Assembly: GCA_965198715.1 (NCBI GenBank) | Contig: CBDAPV010000001.1 | Span: 1,984,001-2,048,000 of the forward strand | Origin: RH-AL1 sp965198715 | Lineage (GTDB): Bacteria > Pseudomonadota > Alphaproteobacteria > Rhizobiales > Beijerinckiaceae | Reading direction: 5' to 3' | Length of the DNA stretch: 64,000 nt | Shown here: piece after piece, positions 12,083-21,097 of the stretch | Layout of the letters: each line of letters starts with the position of its first letter | Numbering within the stretch: the first letter of the stretch is position 1 | Position numbers and translations under genes: made by a program | The notes under the pieces: model-generated | What the model was told of the DNA's origin: nothing | Database searches by the model: none | The model's input: only the letters and a program-made list of their open reading frames with translations

Positions 12083-12374
12083 CGTCGCGTCCTCATTCCG
12101 TGAACCGGTCGACGCCCATGATAAGCCGACATTCGGGTTTGGTTAGCGCACCGCTGCTTCCATGTCATGGCTGCCTGCGGAAAAATGGGCCTTTCCCTTG
12201 GCTGATCAACGGCGGCCTGCGGGCTCGTCAGCGGCACGGAGCGCCACGATGGCCGAAGAGGATGGATCTCGACTGCTGCGACAAGGCTTGCCGTGCATCG
12301 GCTGCGAGCGTTTCGGCGCCACTTGGCCGGAGAGCGTAGCCATGACGGGAAGGAGGGGCTAGACAGGCTGCGTC

Positions 12375-13625
12375 GTGATCCGCAAGTCCGCGCCAGCCTC
12401 TCCAGAAGCCTCGCGCCTGTACGATCCGGCGAAGGATGCCGCGCGGCTGCTCGGCTGGTTTGGATTGTCCGTCCTCATGATCGGCGCGCCCGTCGTCGGC
12501 GTGTTGTCGCGCCAGGCGCTCCTGGTGCTGCTGCCGGTCGGCATCGCGATCCTGGCGGCGGGCTACTTCCTTTCCGTCTCTCGCATCGGGCTGCTTGCGT
12601 TGCGCGAGGCCTTCGCCACGCCGATCGGGCTTTGCGGCCTCTTCCTAGGCGGCTGGATGGCTTTGTCGATCGCCTGGACGCCGTTCCCCGAGCTGGCGCT
12701 GCCCCGCCTGACCGCCACGGTGGCGACGGTGCTCGCGGCGGCTGTCATCATCGCCCATCTGCCCGAACGCCGCGTACGCCCCTACCTCTACCTGCTGCCG
12801 GCCGGCCTGGCGCTGACCGCGGTCGCGACGATGGCATTGGCGCTGCTCGGGCCGGCGTCCTTCCGCGGCGGCACCGAATTCGACCCGTCCCTGCTGGAAC
12901 GCTCAGTCCTGACCCTCTCGGTGCTGCTCTGGCCCGGCATCGGCGCGCTAGCGGCTTTCGCCCGCTGGCGCCTCGCTGCCGCCCTTGCGGCCCTGGTCGC
13001 CGCGAGCCTGGCCGCGGCGGACGCGCGGATTGCGATGGCCGTCTTCGCCGCCGCGGCCCTTGCATTCGCGGCCGCTGCCGGCGCGGCGCGACCTATCGGC
13101 AAGAGCCTCGCCGTGATCTTCGCAGGCCTTGTCGTTCTGGCCCCCTTGCTGCCCTTCGCGCTGGCGCCGCTCTCGCGGGCCGTGCCGCCGGTCGGCGCCA
13201 GCACCGTGGCGGCTATGACCGACTGGAGCGACCTCGTTGCCGGCGATCTGCCGCGCCTCCTCACCGGCCACGGGCTCGACGAGGCTCGGCTCGGCGCCAG
13301 CTTGGGTTTCCTGCCGCCTCACACCCCGCGCACGATTCTCTTTGAGGTCTGGTACGATCTCGGCCTGCTCGGGGCCTTGGCGCTCGCCGCGCTGTTGGCG
13401 TTCGGGCTGCGTGCGGCGGGCGAGGCCGCGCCCCACGTCGCGCCGCCGCTCCTCGGCGGCCTTGTCGCGACGCTTACGATCGCGGTCTTCGGCGTCGCCA
13501 CGGCCGAGCTCTGGTTCGTGACCCTGATGAGCCTCCAGGCCATCGCCTTCGGACTGCTTGCGCGCTCCAGCCGCAACAGCCGGCCGCTCGCCGCGCCGGC
13601 CGAAAGCAGGCCCTGCGAGGGATAG
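12375..13625 (+). CDS. O-antigen ligase/polymerase-like membrane protein
   Basis: A 416-residue polytopic protein with about ten to twelve hydrophobic segments. After the large periplasmic loop it shows LLTGHGLDEARLG and then PHTPRTILFEVWYDLGLLGALALAALL. This pairing of a G.G.(D) element and a (H/P)N/T..L...W.. .GL.G helix is typical of the Wzy/WaaL O-antigen ligase family, which moves lipid-linked glycans in the inner membrane. The start is taken as the GTG at 12375. An AAGGAGG stretch lies rather far upstream (about 20 bases), so the start is not certain. No other polysaccharide genes adjoin it. Confidence 0.72.
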   Translation: MIRKSAPASPEASRLYDPAKDAARLLGWFGLSVLMIGAPVVGVLSRQALLVLLPVGIAILAAGYFLSVSRIGLLALREAFATPIGLCGLFLGGWMALSIAWTPFPELALPRLTATVATVLAAAVIIAHLPERRVRPYLYLLPAGLALTAVATMALALLGPASFRGGTEFDPSLLERSVLTLSVLLWPGIGALAAFARWRLAAALAALVAASLAAADARIAMAVFAAAALAFAAAAGAARPIGKSLAVIFAGLVVLAPLLPFALAPLSRAVPPVGASTVAAMTDWSDLVAGDLPRLLTGHGLDEARLGASLGFLPPHTPRTILFEVWYDLGLLGALALAALLAFGLRAAGEAAPHVAPPLLGGLVATLTIAVFGVATAELWFVTLMSLQAIAFGLLARSSRNSRPLAAPAESRPCEG

Positions 13626-13703
13626 CCGGCGCGCCTTCCGGCACCTGATCTCCGCCGTTTAAACCTCTTGCCGCGGGGTGGAATCCGAGCCTAACATTGG
13701 GCT

Positions 13704-14210
13704 ATGGTCGAGACGCTCATCACGATCCGCAATGCGCGAGAGGAGGATGCCCAAGGCATCGCCGAGGTGCATGACGCGGCATGGCGAGACGCCTATCGCG
13801 GCATTATTCCCGGTCGCGAACTCGAGAAGATGATCGCGCGGCGCGGGCCGGCGTGGTGGTATTCGGCAATAGTGCGCAAGTCGCGCCTTGTGGTGCTCGA
13901 CTTCGACGAGACGATAAGCGGCTATGCGAGCTACGGCCGCAACCGCGTGCCGTCGATGCCGTACGGGGCCGAGATCTTTGAACTCTACATCGCGCCCGAG
14001 TTCCAGGGGCTCGGCTTCGGCCGGCGCCTGTTTGACGTCGCCCGCGGCGATCTGCAAGACCATGGCTACAAGTCGCTGATCGTTTGGGCCCTTGCCGACA
14101 ACGAGCGCGCCCTCGCCTTCTACAAGCGGCTCGGCGGCCGTTTCGTGCGCGAGGCGCAGGAGCGCTTCGGTTCCGAGATGCGGGCGCGGGTGGCTTTCGC
14201 GTTCGAATAG
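13704..14210 (+). CDS. GNAT family N-acetyltransferase
   Basis: A 168-residue GNAT acyltransferase. The acetyl-CoA binding motif A appears as LYIAPEFQGLGFGRRLFDVAR (Q/RxxGxG/A = QGLGFG), and motif B as VWALADNERALAFYKRLGG. Members acetylate amines of small molecules or protein N-termini; the acceptor cannot be predicted. The start is the ATG at 13704 (MVETLITIRNAREED), where the family's first strand begins. It stands alone between the O-antigen-ligase-like gene and a broken DUF1640 gene. Confidence 0.85.
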   Translation: MVETLITIRNAREEDAQGIAEVHDAAWRDAYRGIIPGRELEKMIARRGPAWWYSAIVRKSRLVVLDFDETISGYASYGRNRVPSMPYGAEIFELYIAPEFQGLGFGRRLFDVARGDLQDHGYKSLIVWALADNERALAFYKRLGGRFVREAQERFGSEMRARVAFAFE

Positions 14211-14267
14211 CGCCTGCTTGCCGTACCACGCCCGGTCTTGTTGATCCCGCGGCCCGGATCCGAGCAT

Positions 14268-14673
14268 GTGCTGTTCAATACGCGACAATTGTCCAAGGAC
14301 CTTCAGGAAAGCTTCTCGCCTCAGCAGGCTGAGACACTCGCTTGCGTCTTCGCCTCTGCCGGTGACGACCAGCTCGCCACGAAGGCTGACATCGCCGTAT
14401 TGGATGCCGGCATGACGGTTCTGAAGGGCGACGTGGCTGTTCTAACAGAGCGATTTGGCGACATTGAAGATTGAATTTGCGGCCCCAAAGACCGACTTCA
14501 AAGCGCTCAAATTCGAGATCTCAGCCGAGATCGCTTCGCTGGAGGTTCGGCGCCTCAAAGAGATCAGCCTGCTACGTGCGGATACCATCCGCGGGATCGT
14601 GACGGCTCTTGGCTTCAACTTTCGCGCTACGGCGGGGCTGATCATCGGGCTTGTCAGGGTCTTCGGGAGATAG
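14268..14673 (+). pseudogene. DUF1640 (coiled-coil, membrane-anchored) protein, apparently frameshifted
   Basis: The first frame (from GTG 14268) reads NTRQLSKDLQESFSPQQAE...DDQLATKADIAVL, typical of the N-terminal half of small rhizobial DUF1640 proteins. It stops at 14472-14474. The +1 frame, open over this point, continues with a coiled coil and ends RADTIRGIVTAL...TAGLIIGLVRVFGR, which is the usual C-terminal membrane anchor of the same family. A single-base shift near 14460-14474 therefore separates two halves of one protein of about 135 residues. Either half alone would lack the coiled-coil-plus-anchor arrangement. Confidence 0.6.
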
Positions 14674-14824
14674 CGAAACGCAGCATTGTCGAGGCCGCGC
14701 CAAAGCAAAACGACGTTCGTCAACTTCCCTCGTCCCTGGGCCTCTGCTAGGCAGCGCGCCTCGCTCGCTGCGGCGCGCGTCCCACCCATCGAGCGCTGGC
14801 CGCCTGTGCCGCGCGGAGCTAGCC

Positions 14825-15361
14825 ATGCAGATCGAGAAGCTTGCCATCGGCAAGAACCCGCCCGAAGACATCAACGTCATTATCGAGGTGCCGATCGGGG
14901 GCGAGCCGATCAAGTACGAGATGGACAAGGAGTCCGGCGCCCTCGTCGTCGATCGCTTCCTCTACACTTCGATGCGCTATCCTGGGAACTACGGCTTCAT
15001 CCCGCATACCTTGTCCGAGGACGGAGACCCTTGCGACGTGGTCGTCTGCAATACCCGCGCGATCGTTCCCGGCGCGGTGATCTCGTGCCGCCCGGTCGGC
15101 GTGCTGCTGATGCAGGACGAGGCCGGCGGCGACGAGAAGATCATCGCCGTGCCGACCAACAAGCTGACGCGGCGCTACGAGAAGGTCCACAACTACACCG
15201 ACCTGCCGAGCATCACCATCGAGCAGGTCGAGCACTTCTTCGCGCACTACAAGGATCTCGAGAAGACCAAGTGGGTGAAGATCACCGGCTGGGGCGACGC
15301 CGAGAAGGCCAAGAGCCTGATCTCCGAGGCGATGGAGCGCGCCAAGGCGGCCAAAGCCTGA
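14825..15361 (+). CDS. ppa: Inorganic pyrophosphatase (family I)
   Basis: Hydrolyses pyrophosphate to phosphate in the cytoplasm and so drives biosynthetic reactions. At 178 residues it matches bacterial family I enzymes. Conserved elements are IEVPIGGEPIKYEMDKESGAL, YPGNYGFIPHTLSEDGDPCDVVV (the metal-binding DxDxxD-type cluster EDGDPCD) and KVHNYTDLP. The ATG at 14825 begins the conserved MQIEKLAIGKNPPEDINV. It is probably transcribed alone; a glycosyltransferase gene begins 82 bp downstream on the same strand. Confidence 0.97.
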   Translation: MQIEKLAIGKNPPEDINVIIEVPIGGEPIKYEMDKESGALVVDRFLYTSMRYPGNYGFIPHTLSEDGDPCDVVVCNTRAIVPGAVISCRPVGVLLMQDEAGGDEKIIAVPTNKLTRRYEKVHNYTDLPSITIEQVEHFFAHYKDLEKTKWVKITGWGDAEKAKSLISEAMERAKAAKA

Positions 15362-15443
15362 CGCGCCGGGCTCGGGCCGCCTTCCTTAGGCCACGGGGCT
15401 GCGCGACGGGTGATCGTGCGCCCATTTTGAAGCAGGCTCTTCC

Positions 15444-16751
15444 TTGATCCTCTACCGGCTTCTTCTCGCCGCCTGCGAGGCCTGCCTCTACGTTTCCGTC
15501 GCCGGCCTGATTTTGGTCGGGGGCGGCTTTCTCGCCCTGATCGGAATCCGGCTTTACGACGTGCTGGGGCCGCCGCACTGGCGCAACCACCTGCCGCGCG
15601 CCTTCGTGCGCGAGGCGGACATGCCCTCGGTCCTGGTGCAGATCCCGGTGTTCAACGAGCACGAGGTCGCGATCGGCGCGATGCGGGCCGCCGCGGCGCT
15701 CGACTGGCCGCGCGACCGTCTGCGCATCCAGATCCTCGACGATTCGACCGACGAGAGCGTGGAGATGATCGCGCGCGCCGCCGCCGTGCTGGAGCGCGAG
15801 GGCGTGCAGGTCGAGCATCGCCACCGCAGCGACCGCGCCGGCTACAAGGCCGGGGCGCTGTCGGAAGGCCTAGCGGCCACGCGCGAGCCGCTGATCGCAA
15901 TGCTCGACGTCGACTTCCGGCCGCCGTCGCACTGGCTGCGCGACGTGGTGCCGGTGCTGCTGGCCGATCCCGACGCCGGTTTCCTGCAGTCGCGCTGCGA
16001 ATTTTCCAACTACCGGACCAACCTGCTGACCCGTATTCAGGGCATGATGCTCGATGCCCATTTCATGGTAGAGCAGGCCGGGCGCTATCGCGGCGGCTGG
16101 ATGTTCCAGTTCAACGGCACCGGGGGCATCTGGCGGCGCCAGGCGATCTACGAGGCGGGCGGCTGGTCGTCAGATTCCCTCGTCGAGGACCTCGACCTGA
16201 CCATCCGCGTGGCGCTCGCCGGCTGGCACGGTCTCTTCGTCGCCGAGCCGGCGATCCCGGGCCTGGTGCCGGAACGCGTCTCGCACTGGCGGGTGCAGCA
16301 GCGGCGCTGGTCGACCGGCTTCGTAGAGGTCGCGCGTAAACTGCTGTCCACGATCTGGCGAGCTCCGTGGAGCCTCGGCTTCAAGCTCTCAGCCAGCTTC
16401 CTCATCTTCGTGCAAATTTTCTATCCCTGCGCAGCCGTCGCCATCGTCTCGCTCGTCGCCTGCCTGATCTTGCGCGGCGGCCACGGCGCTCCCTACATCG
16501 CAATCTCGCTCGTGATCTGGAGCCTCGTCCTGGTCGTCGCGCTCGGCATGACGCTCATGCCCTACATCACGCTGCGCCGCGGGCCGGTGTGGCGCTATTT
16601 CGCGACGCTGTTGATGCTGCCACCGGCGATGATCTTTATCAGTCTTAGCAACGCCCCCTCGATCCTCTCGACGATGTTCGGCCGTCGCGAGAGCTTTAAG
16701 CGCACGCCCAAGTCGGAGAAAGCCCGGCAGGAAGCGCCGGTGCGCGACTGA
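15444..16751 (+). CDS. Family 2 processive glycosyltransferase, cellulose/mannan synthase-like
   Basis: A 435-residue inner-membrane GT2 enzyme. An N-terminal TM helix is followed by a cytosolic GT-A domain with the D,D,D,QxxRW signature: LDDSTDES (D1), LDVDFRPP (DxD), VEDLDL (D3, catalytic base) and QQRRWSTG. Three or four TM helices then form the exit channel. This order is that of processive beta-glycan synthases such as CslA-type mannan synthases and curdlan/cellulose synthases. Sugar and product cannot be told. The start is a TTG at 15444, the only start-like codon after the in-frame stop at 15411. No BcsB- or PilZ-type partner is nearby. Confidence 0.85.
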   Translation: MILYRLLLAACEACLYVSVAGLILVGGGFLALIGIRLYDVLGPPHWRNHLPRAFVREADMPSVLVQIPVFNEHEVAIGAMRAAAALDWPRDRLRIQILDDSTDESVEMIARAAAVLEREGVQVEHRHRSDRAGYKAGALSEGLAATREPLIAMLDVDFRPPSHWLRDVVPVLLADPDAGFLQSRCEFSNYRTNLLTRIQGMMLDAHFMVEQAGRYRGGWMFQFNGTGGIWRRQAIYEAGGWSSDSLVEDLDLTIRVALAGWHGLFVAEPAIPGLVPERVSHWRVQQRRWSTGFVEVARKLLSTIWRAPWSLGFKLSASFLIFVQIFYPCAAVAIVSLVACLILRGGHGAPYIAISLVIWSLVLVVALGMTLMPYITLRRGPVWRYFATLLMLPPAMIFISLSNAPSILSTMFGRRESFKRTPKSEKARQEAPVRD

Positions 16752-16757
16752 GCGGCT

Positions 16758-17558
16758 TCAGGCCGCCGGCAGGCGTTGGCGCACTAGAGTGAGCGCCACG
16801 GCGCAGGCATTGGACACGTTGAGGCTCTTGATCGGCCCGGGCATGTCGAGCCGGGCCACCACATCGCAGCCTTCCCGCGTCAGGCGACGAAGTCCTTTGT
16901 CCTCGGCGCCGAGCACCAGCGCCACCGGACGGCGCAGCGGTGCCGCCTCAAAGCTGGTCTCGCCATCGCTGTCGAGTCCAATGCGCCAGTAGCCCATCTG
17001 CTCAAGCTCCTCGAGCGCACGAGCGAGATTGACGACCTCTGCCACAGGCACGTGGTCGAGACCTCCCGACGCCGCCTTGGCGAGGACGCCGGAGAGTTCG
17101 GGCGAGTGCCGCGTCGTGGTCACGACCGCATCGACCGCGAAGGCCGCCGCGGTGCGCAGGATCGCGCCGACATTGTGGGGATCGGTGATCTGGTCGAGCA
17201 CCAGCACGATCCCGCTGCGATCGACGATGTCTGCGAGGTCGATGGGCTCGATGGGTCCGGCCAGGAGCAGCACGCCCTGATGCACGGCGGTGGGCGGTAG
17301 GCGGCGCGCGATCTCCTCGGCCGGCGCGATCGTCGCGCTGAGGCCGGCGGCCGCGATCTCGGAGGCGAGCCGCTCCGCCGCTGCCGCCGTGGCGTGGATC
17401 GCTTGGAGCCTACGGCGCCGGCCCGTCAGCGCCGCCAGCACAGCGTGGAAGCCGTAGATCTCGACCGTCTCGCCGCGCGCCGGCCGGCGCTCCCGTGCGG
17501 AGCCTTGCGGCGGCCGCGCGTCGAGTTGCGCGGACGAGTGCTTGTTCCTGCGAGCCAT
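16758..17558 (-). CDS. rlmB: 23S rRNA (guanosine-2'-O-)-methyltransferase RlmB (TrmH/SpoU family)
   Basis: A SPOUT-class methyltransferase that puts a 2'-O-methyl group on a guanosine in 23S rRNA. The N-terminal L30e-like substrate domain (VEIYGFHAVLAALTGRRR) is followed by the knotted SpoU domain with DQITDPHNVGAILRTAAAF (motif 1, catalytic Arg in ILR), LVLGAEDKGLRRL (motif 2) and IPM-type GPIKSLNVSNACAVALT (motif 3). It has 266 residues from the ATG at 17558; an in-frame start at 17573 would add five. It ends 6 bp from the convergent glycosyltransferase gene. Confidence 0.93.
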   Translation of the reverse strand: MARRNKHSSAQLDARPPQGSARERRPARGETVEIYGFHAVLAALTGRRRRLQAIHATAAAAERLASEIAAAGLSATIAPAEEIARRLPPTAVHQGVLLLAGPIEPIDLADIVDRSGIVLVLDQITDPHNVGAILRTAAAFAVDAVVTTTRHSPELSGVLAKAASGGLDHVPVAEVVNLARALEELEQMGYWRIGLDSDGETSFEAAPLRRPVALVLGAEDKGLRRLTREGCDVVARLDMPGPIKSLNVSNACAVALTLVRQRLPAA

Positions 17559-17592
17559 GCCGCGCCGTAGCACGGCTACCCGCGAGCCGTCG

Positions 17593-18834
17593 CTAGTTCT
17601 TCTTGTCGTTCATCGGCTGCGTTTCCGGAACGTTCGGCGTGGCGGCAGAGGTCGAATTGGTCGCCGGATCGGCGGCCTCGGGGTAGGGTGCGACGCCGAG
17701 CGCTTCGATCGCCACGGCCGCATCTGCCTTCGGCGCGAAGTCCTCGCGCAGCTGGTCTGCGACGAAGGCCTGCGCCATCGCCGACTTCTCGACCACTCCG
17801 CTCATGCCGAAAAAATCGTGGGTGACGCCGGAATAGTCGCGCATCTGCACCGGCACGGTCGCGCGCTTTAGTTTGCCGCCGAGGCGTTCGCCGTCCGAGC
17901 GTAGAGGGTCGATCTCGGCGGTCACGATAGTGGTCCGCGGCAGGCCAGCGACATCGGCCTTGCCGACAAGGTCGATGCGCGGATCGTCCTTGTCCGCCGG
18001 GTTGCCGAGATAAAGACCAAGGGCCCATTCGACGGCCTTCTTGTTCCACGGCCGCGCGGCGGAATCCTCCAGCCAGGAATTGGTCTTGAGGTCGGTGCCA
18101 GCGGCCGGGGCGATCAGGATGAGCGCCGACGGCTTCGGCAGGGCGGCCTTGCGGGCGGCAATCGCGGTCTCGGCGGCAAGCAGTCCACCGCCGCCTTCGC
18201 CGGCCAAGGCGACGCGCGCCGGGTCGCCGCCGAAGCTGGCGGCATTCTCAAGCACCCACTTGTAGGCCGCCAGGCTATCGTCCTGCGCCGCGGGGAACTT
18301 GTGTTCCGGCGCGAGGCGGTAGTCGGGCGTGACGACGATGGCGTCGGAGGGCTCGGCAATAGCTCGAGCCGAGGCTTCGGAGCCGGCGGCATTGTCCAGG
18401 ACGAAGCCGCCGCCGTGATAGAACACGACGACGGGCAGCGTCTTGCCGTCGCTCGCGCCTGCGGGAGTGAAGACCTTGACCGCCAGCGGGTCGCCCGCCG
18501 GCCCCGTAAAAGTGAGCGTCTTGACGGACACGCTCGTGGGCACGAGAGACACGTGGTTGTCCTTTGCGAGGTCCTGGGCGGCCTCGATCGGCGAGGGTTG
18601 GCGTCGGGCGTCCGCGGCCGACAGCGTTTCTAGCGGCTTGGGATGCATCTCGCGCCATCGATCGAGCACGTGCTTCATGTCAATGTCGACGCCGGCGGCG
18701 GGGTCACCCATGAAGGTCTCGACGATCTGGTCGAGACGGTCCTTCCAGGTCGCCCTAGCGCCGGCGTAGCCCGCGCTCGGTGCGGCGACGGCCGCAACGG
18801 CGATGGCGGCGAGAAGAACACGTGGCATGAGCAT
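17593..18834 (-). CDS. Secreted HSL-type alpha/beta hydrolase fold protein lacking the nucleophile serine
   Basis: A 413-residue protein with a signal peptide (MLMPRVLLAAIAVAAVAAPSAGYA). The fold is that of hormone-sensitive-lipase-type esterases: the oxyanion box HGGGF follows VVVFY, YRLAPEHKFPAAQDD is diagnostic, the acid lies in EIDPLRSDGE, and the His in VTHDFFG. The expected GDSAGG elbow instead reads ALAGEGGGGLLAA, so the nucleophile serine position is glycine. The fold and two triad members are kept, while hydrolysis by the usual mechanism is unlikely. The C-terminal 40 residues are low-complexity. The product is probably periplasmic. Confidence 0.85.
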   Translation of the reverse strand: MLMPRVLLAAIAVAAVAAPSAGYAGARATWKDRLDQIVETFMGDPAAGVDIDMKHVLDRWREMHPKPLETLSAADARRQPSPIEAAQDLAKDNHVSLVPTSVSVKTLTFTGPAGDPLAVKVFTPAGASDGKTLPVVVFYHGGGFVLDNAAGSEASARAIAEPSDAIVVTPDYRLAPEHKFPAAQDDSLAAYKWVLENAASFGGDPARVALAGEGGGGLLAAETAIAARKAALPKPSALILIAPAAGTDLKTNSWLEDSAARPWNKKAVEWALGLYLGNPADKDDPRIDLVGKADVAGLPRTTIVTAEIDPLRSDGERLGGKLKRATVPVQMRDYSGVTHDFFGMSGVVEKSAMAQAFVADQLREDFAPKADAAVAIEALGVAPYPEAADPATNSTSAATPNVPETQPMNDKKN

Positions 18835-18903
18835 GGACGGACTCTAACGAAAGCTTTTCCTCGCGGTTAACGTCCAGGCCAGCGCGGCGGTTCTGTCAAG
18901 CAC

Positions 18904-19764
18904 TCACGCGAAACGCGGCTGCGGAGTCATTGGGCGCAACGCGCGTGCGGTGCCATCGGTAACCCAACGCCCGAGAAACGCGGAGAGCCAGCGCGCTACG
19001 GCGGCATCGTGCTGGTACCAGTCGCGGAAATGGCGCTCGCGCGGGAAGGCGCCTGGCATGGCCATGCGTTCGCAACCGGCCGTGGTCCAACGGCACATCA
19101 TCTGGTAGGTCACCTCCGGGTGGAACTGCAGCCCGTAGGCGGCGCGGCCGTAGCGGAACGCCTGCGCCGCGAAGTCGTCGCCTTCGGCCAGCAAGGTCGC
19201 GCCGGCCGGCAGGTCGAAGCCCTCGCGATGCCACTGGTAGACCTTGGTCGGGAAGAGATCGGGCCAGGCCTGGAGACCGTGCGCCGTGGCGCGGATGGGG
19301 TAGAAGCCGACTTCGACCCGACCCTGAGGGTGAGGCGCGACCTGATGGCCGAGGTGGCGCGCCAACATCTGAGCCCCGAGGCAGATGCCGAGGTAGGGCT
19401 TCCCCGCGCGCAACGGCACGCCGATCCAATCGATCTCCTGTCGGATCCAGGCGTCATCGTCGTTGCAGCTCATCGGGCCGCCGAAGACGATCGCGCCATC
19501 ATGCGAATCCATGGTGCGCGGCAGGGTATCGCCGAAGCGGGGTCGGCGCACGTCGAGCTTGTATCCGGCTTCTCGTAGCAGGCGACCGACGCGACCGGGG
19601 CTCGAATGCTCCTGATGCAACACGACGAGGATGCGGCGCGTTGGAGCGGTACGTTTCGTTTGATTGGTCCAACCGTCGCGCGTTGCTCCGCAGTCCTGAT
19701 AGCCGAATTGTGCGTCCTCGAACAAAGCTAACCCTTTTCGCGCCCGACCCGACTTTCGGTTCAT
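18904..19764 (-). CDS. Class I glutamine amidotransferase domain protein (GMP-synthase-like)
   Basis: A 286-residue stand-alone GATase1 protein. The nucleophile elbow GICLGAQMLARHLG (Cys nucleophile) lies near residue 150 and the His/Glu pair is in LQFHPEVT. IVFGGPMSCNDDDAWIRQEI is typical of the 'glutamine amidotransferase, GMPS-like' proteins that have no synthase domain. Some relatives are gamma-glutamyl amide hydrolases; the substrate here is unknown. The family part begins at RRILVVLHQE near residue 43, so the first 40 residues may not be translated, although no better start codon is obvious. Confidence 0.82.
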   Translation of the reverse strand: MNRKSGRARKGLALFEDAQFGYQDCGATRDGWTNQTKRTAPTRRILVVLHQEHSSPGRVGRLLREAGYKLDVRRPRFGDTLPRTMDSHDGAIVFGGPMSCNDDDAWIRQEIDWIGVPLRAGKPYLGICLGAQMLARHLGHQVAPHPQGRVEVGFYPIRATAHGLQAWPDLFPTKVYQWHREGFDLPAGATLLAEGDDFAAQAFRYGRAAYGLQFHPEVTYQMMCRWTTAGCERMAMPGAFPRERHFRDWYQHDAAVARWLSAFLGRWVTDGTARALRPMTPQPRFA

Positions 19765-19830
19765 TGGACAAGGTGCGTGGTTAAAACGGCGTTAATCGCG
19801 TCCGATCGGAGCAAGGTTCAGGCCGTGTCC

Positions 19831-20122
19831 TCAGCCGTCGGTTGTTTCGACCACGAGGATCGTAGGGCTGGCCAGCGAGTAGTTCGGAATAGCGGCGACC
19901 GTCGCCTGTCCCTCCGGCGAACCCAGCGCCGCGCCGACGGCCCCTGCACTCTCGAAGGTGCCGTTGAAGACCCAGAAGAACGTGCCGTCGCTGCCGTCCG
20001 GCCCTAGCTGAAGCCTTTGAGCCCAGGCATCTTCTCGACAGGCGGCATGTGCTTTTCGCGAAGTGCCGATCGAAATGCTCCGGATCGGCAGGCTCGGGAT
20101 GCATGGCGACGAGCCTGATCAC
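19831..20122 (-). pseudogene. EthD-family protein remnant with two frameshifts
   Basis: Read across three frames, this stretch yields one small EthD-type protein. MIRLVAMHPEPADPEHFDRHF comes from the first frame, then EKHMPPVEKMPGLKGFS, then a third frame giving SDGTFFWVFNGTFESAG and SPEGQATVAAIPNYSLASP and ending at the TGA at 19831-19833. The shifts fall near 20056-20060 and near 20001-20008, where the second frame meets a stop. EthD proteins are about 100-residue dimeric alpha/beta-barrel proteins, often linked to degradation clusters. As written, no frame gives a complete product. Confidence 0.7.
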
Positions 20123-20193
20123 GGATACGCTCTCTCTCGATTAATGTCCGGGCAGACATAGGTCGTTCTCGGCGCAGGGCGAGAACGAGAGAA

Positions 20194-20211
20194 GCCCGCC
20201 AAATGGCGGGC
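20194..20211 (-). terminator. Stem-loop behind the Mn catalase gene
   Basis: A perfect 7-bp stem, GCCCGCC-AAAT-GGCGGGC (plus-strand reading), lies 29 bp beyond the stop codon of the minus-strand Mn catalase gene. On the minus strand the stem is followed by TTCTC, a weak U-rich tract, so it is a plausible intrinsic terminator of moderate strength. Confidence 0.55.
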
Positions 20212-20239
20212 CCCTTCGTTCAGAAGTGGCGTTTAATCG

Positions 20240-21097
20240 TCAGCCGATCTGCTGCGATTCAGCCATGCTGTCCTTGCGTGCCGGACCGAGCACGGGCTCC
20301 TCGCCCAACGGCTTGTTCTGGAAAACGCTGTAGGTGCTCTTCCCATCGAGAGAAGGCCCCTCGGTCCAACGACCCTTTGCCGGCGGCGTGCCGTCCTGGG
20401 ACGAGCCGAAGAAATTGTAGGCGAAATCCTTGTTCTCCTTGGCCTGCGGGAACGAGTTGGGGATCGGCAGCGTGCCCTCATGTCCGCCGAGTTCCTCGAG
20501 GACGGCGAGCCACTGCTGCTGGTGCATCGTGTCGCGCGCGATGTTGAAGCTCCACATGTCGCGCATGCCCGGATCCTGCGTGGCGTTGTAGAGGCGACAG
20601 GCGAGGACGCGGCCGGTGGCCTCGGCGGCCACGTTGCAATACATGTCGGCGGCGATGTTGCCGCTGGCGTAGATGTGCGACATGTCGAACGGCACGCCGT
20701 CAGAGTTCGCGGGATAGGCAGCCATGCCGGTCGATAAGACGTGCCGGTGCAGCATGCCTTCGATGGCGTGGCGCCCGTTGCCGCCGCCCATGATGGCGCC
20801 GACGACGCCGTCCTTCGCGCCTTCCTCCTGCAAAGAGGCCGGCGCCTTGTCGAGGTTCAGCGCCACGGCTGTCGCCAGCATCTCGATATGACCCATCTCC
20901 TCGGTGGCGGTGTTCAGGAGCATGTCGCGGTACTTGCTGGTCGGCGCGCGATTACCCCAAGCCTGGAAGAAATACTGCATGCAGACGCGGATCTCACCTT
21001 CGACGCCGCCAATCGCCTGCTGGAGCATGCGAGCGTAGACCGGATCCGGCGTCTCCACCTTGACCGGGTACTGCAGCTTCTTGTCGAAATAAAACAT
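20240..21097 (-). CDS. Manganese catalase
   Basis: A 285-residue non-haem catalase that dismutates hydrogen peroxide at a dimanganese site. The start MFYFDKKLQYPVKVE is typical. The metal-binding helices are visible as GGVEGEIRVCMQYFFQ and ATEEMGHIEMLAT, then AAEATGRVLACRLYN and RDTMHQQQWLAVLEEL. They give the E / EExxH / E / H ligand set. AGGAG stands a few bases before the ATG at 21097. The gene is monocistronic, with a hairpin behind it. It is the second Mn catalase of the window and belongs to a different branch from the partial one at 1-396. Confidence 0.95.
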   Translation of the reverse strand: MFYFDKKLQYPVKVETPDPVYARMLQQAIGGVEGEIRVCMQYFFQAWGNRAPTSKYRDMLLNTATEEMGHIEMLATAVALNLDKAPASLQEEGAKDGVVGAIMGGGNGRHAIEGMLHRHVLSTGMAAYPANSDGVPFDMSHIYASGNIAADMYCNVAAEATGRVLACRLYNATQDPGMRDMWSFNIARDTMHQQQWLAVLEELGGHEGTLPIPNSFPQAKENKDFAYNFFGSSQDGTPPAKGRWTEGPSLDGKSTYSVFQNKPLGEEPVLGPARKDSMAESQQIG

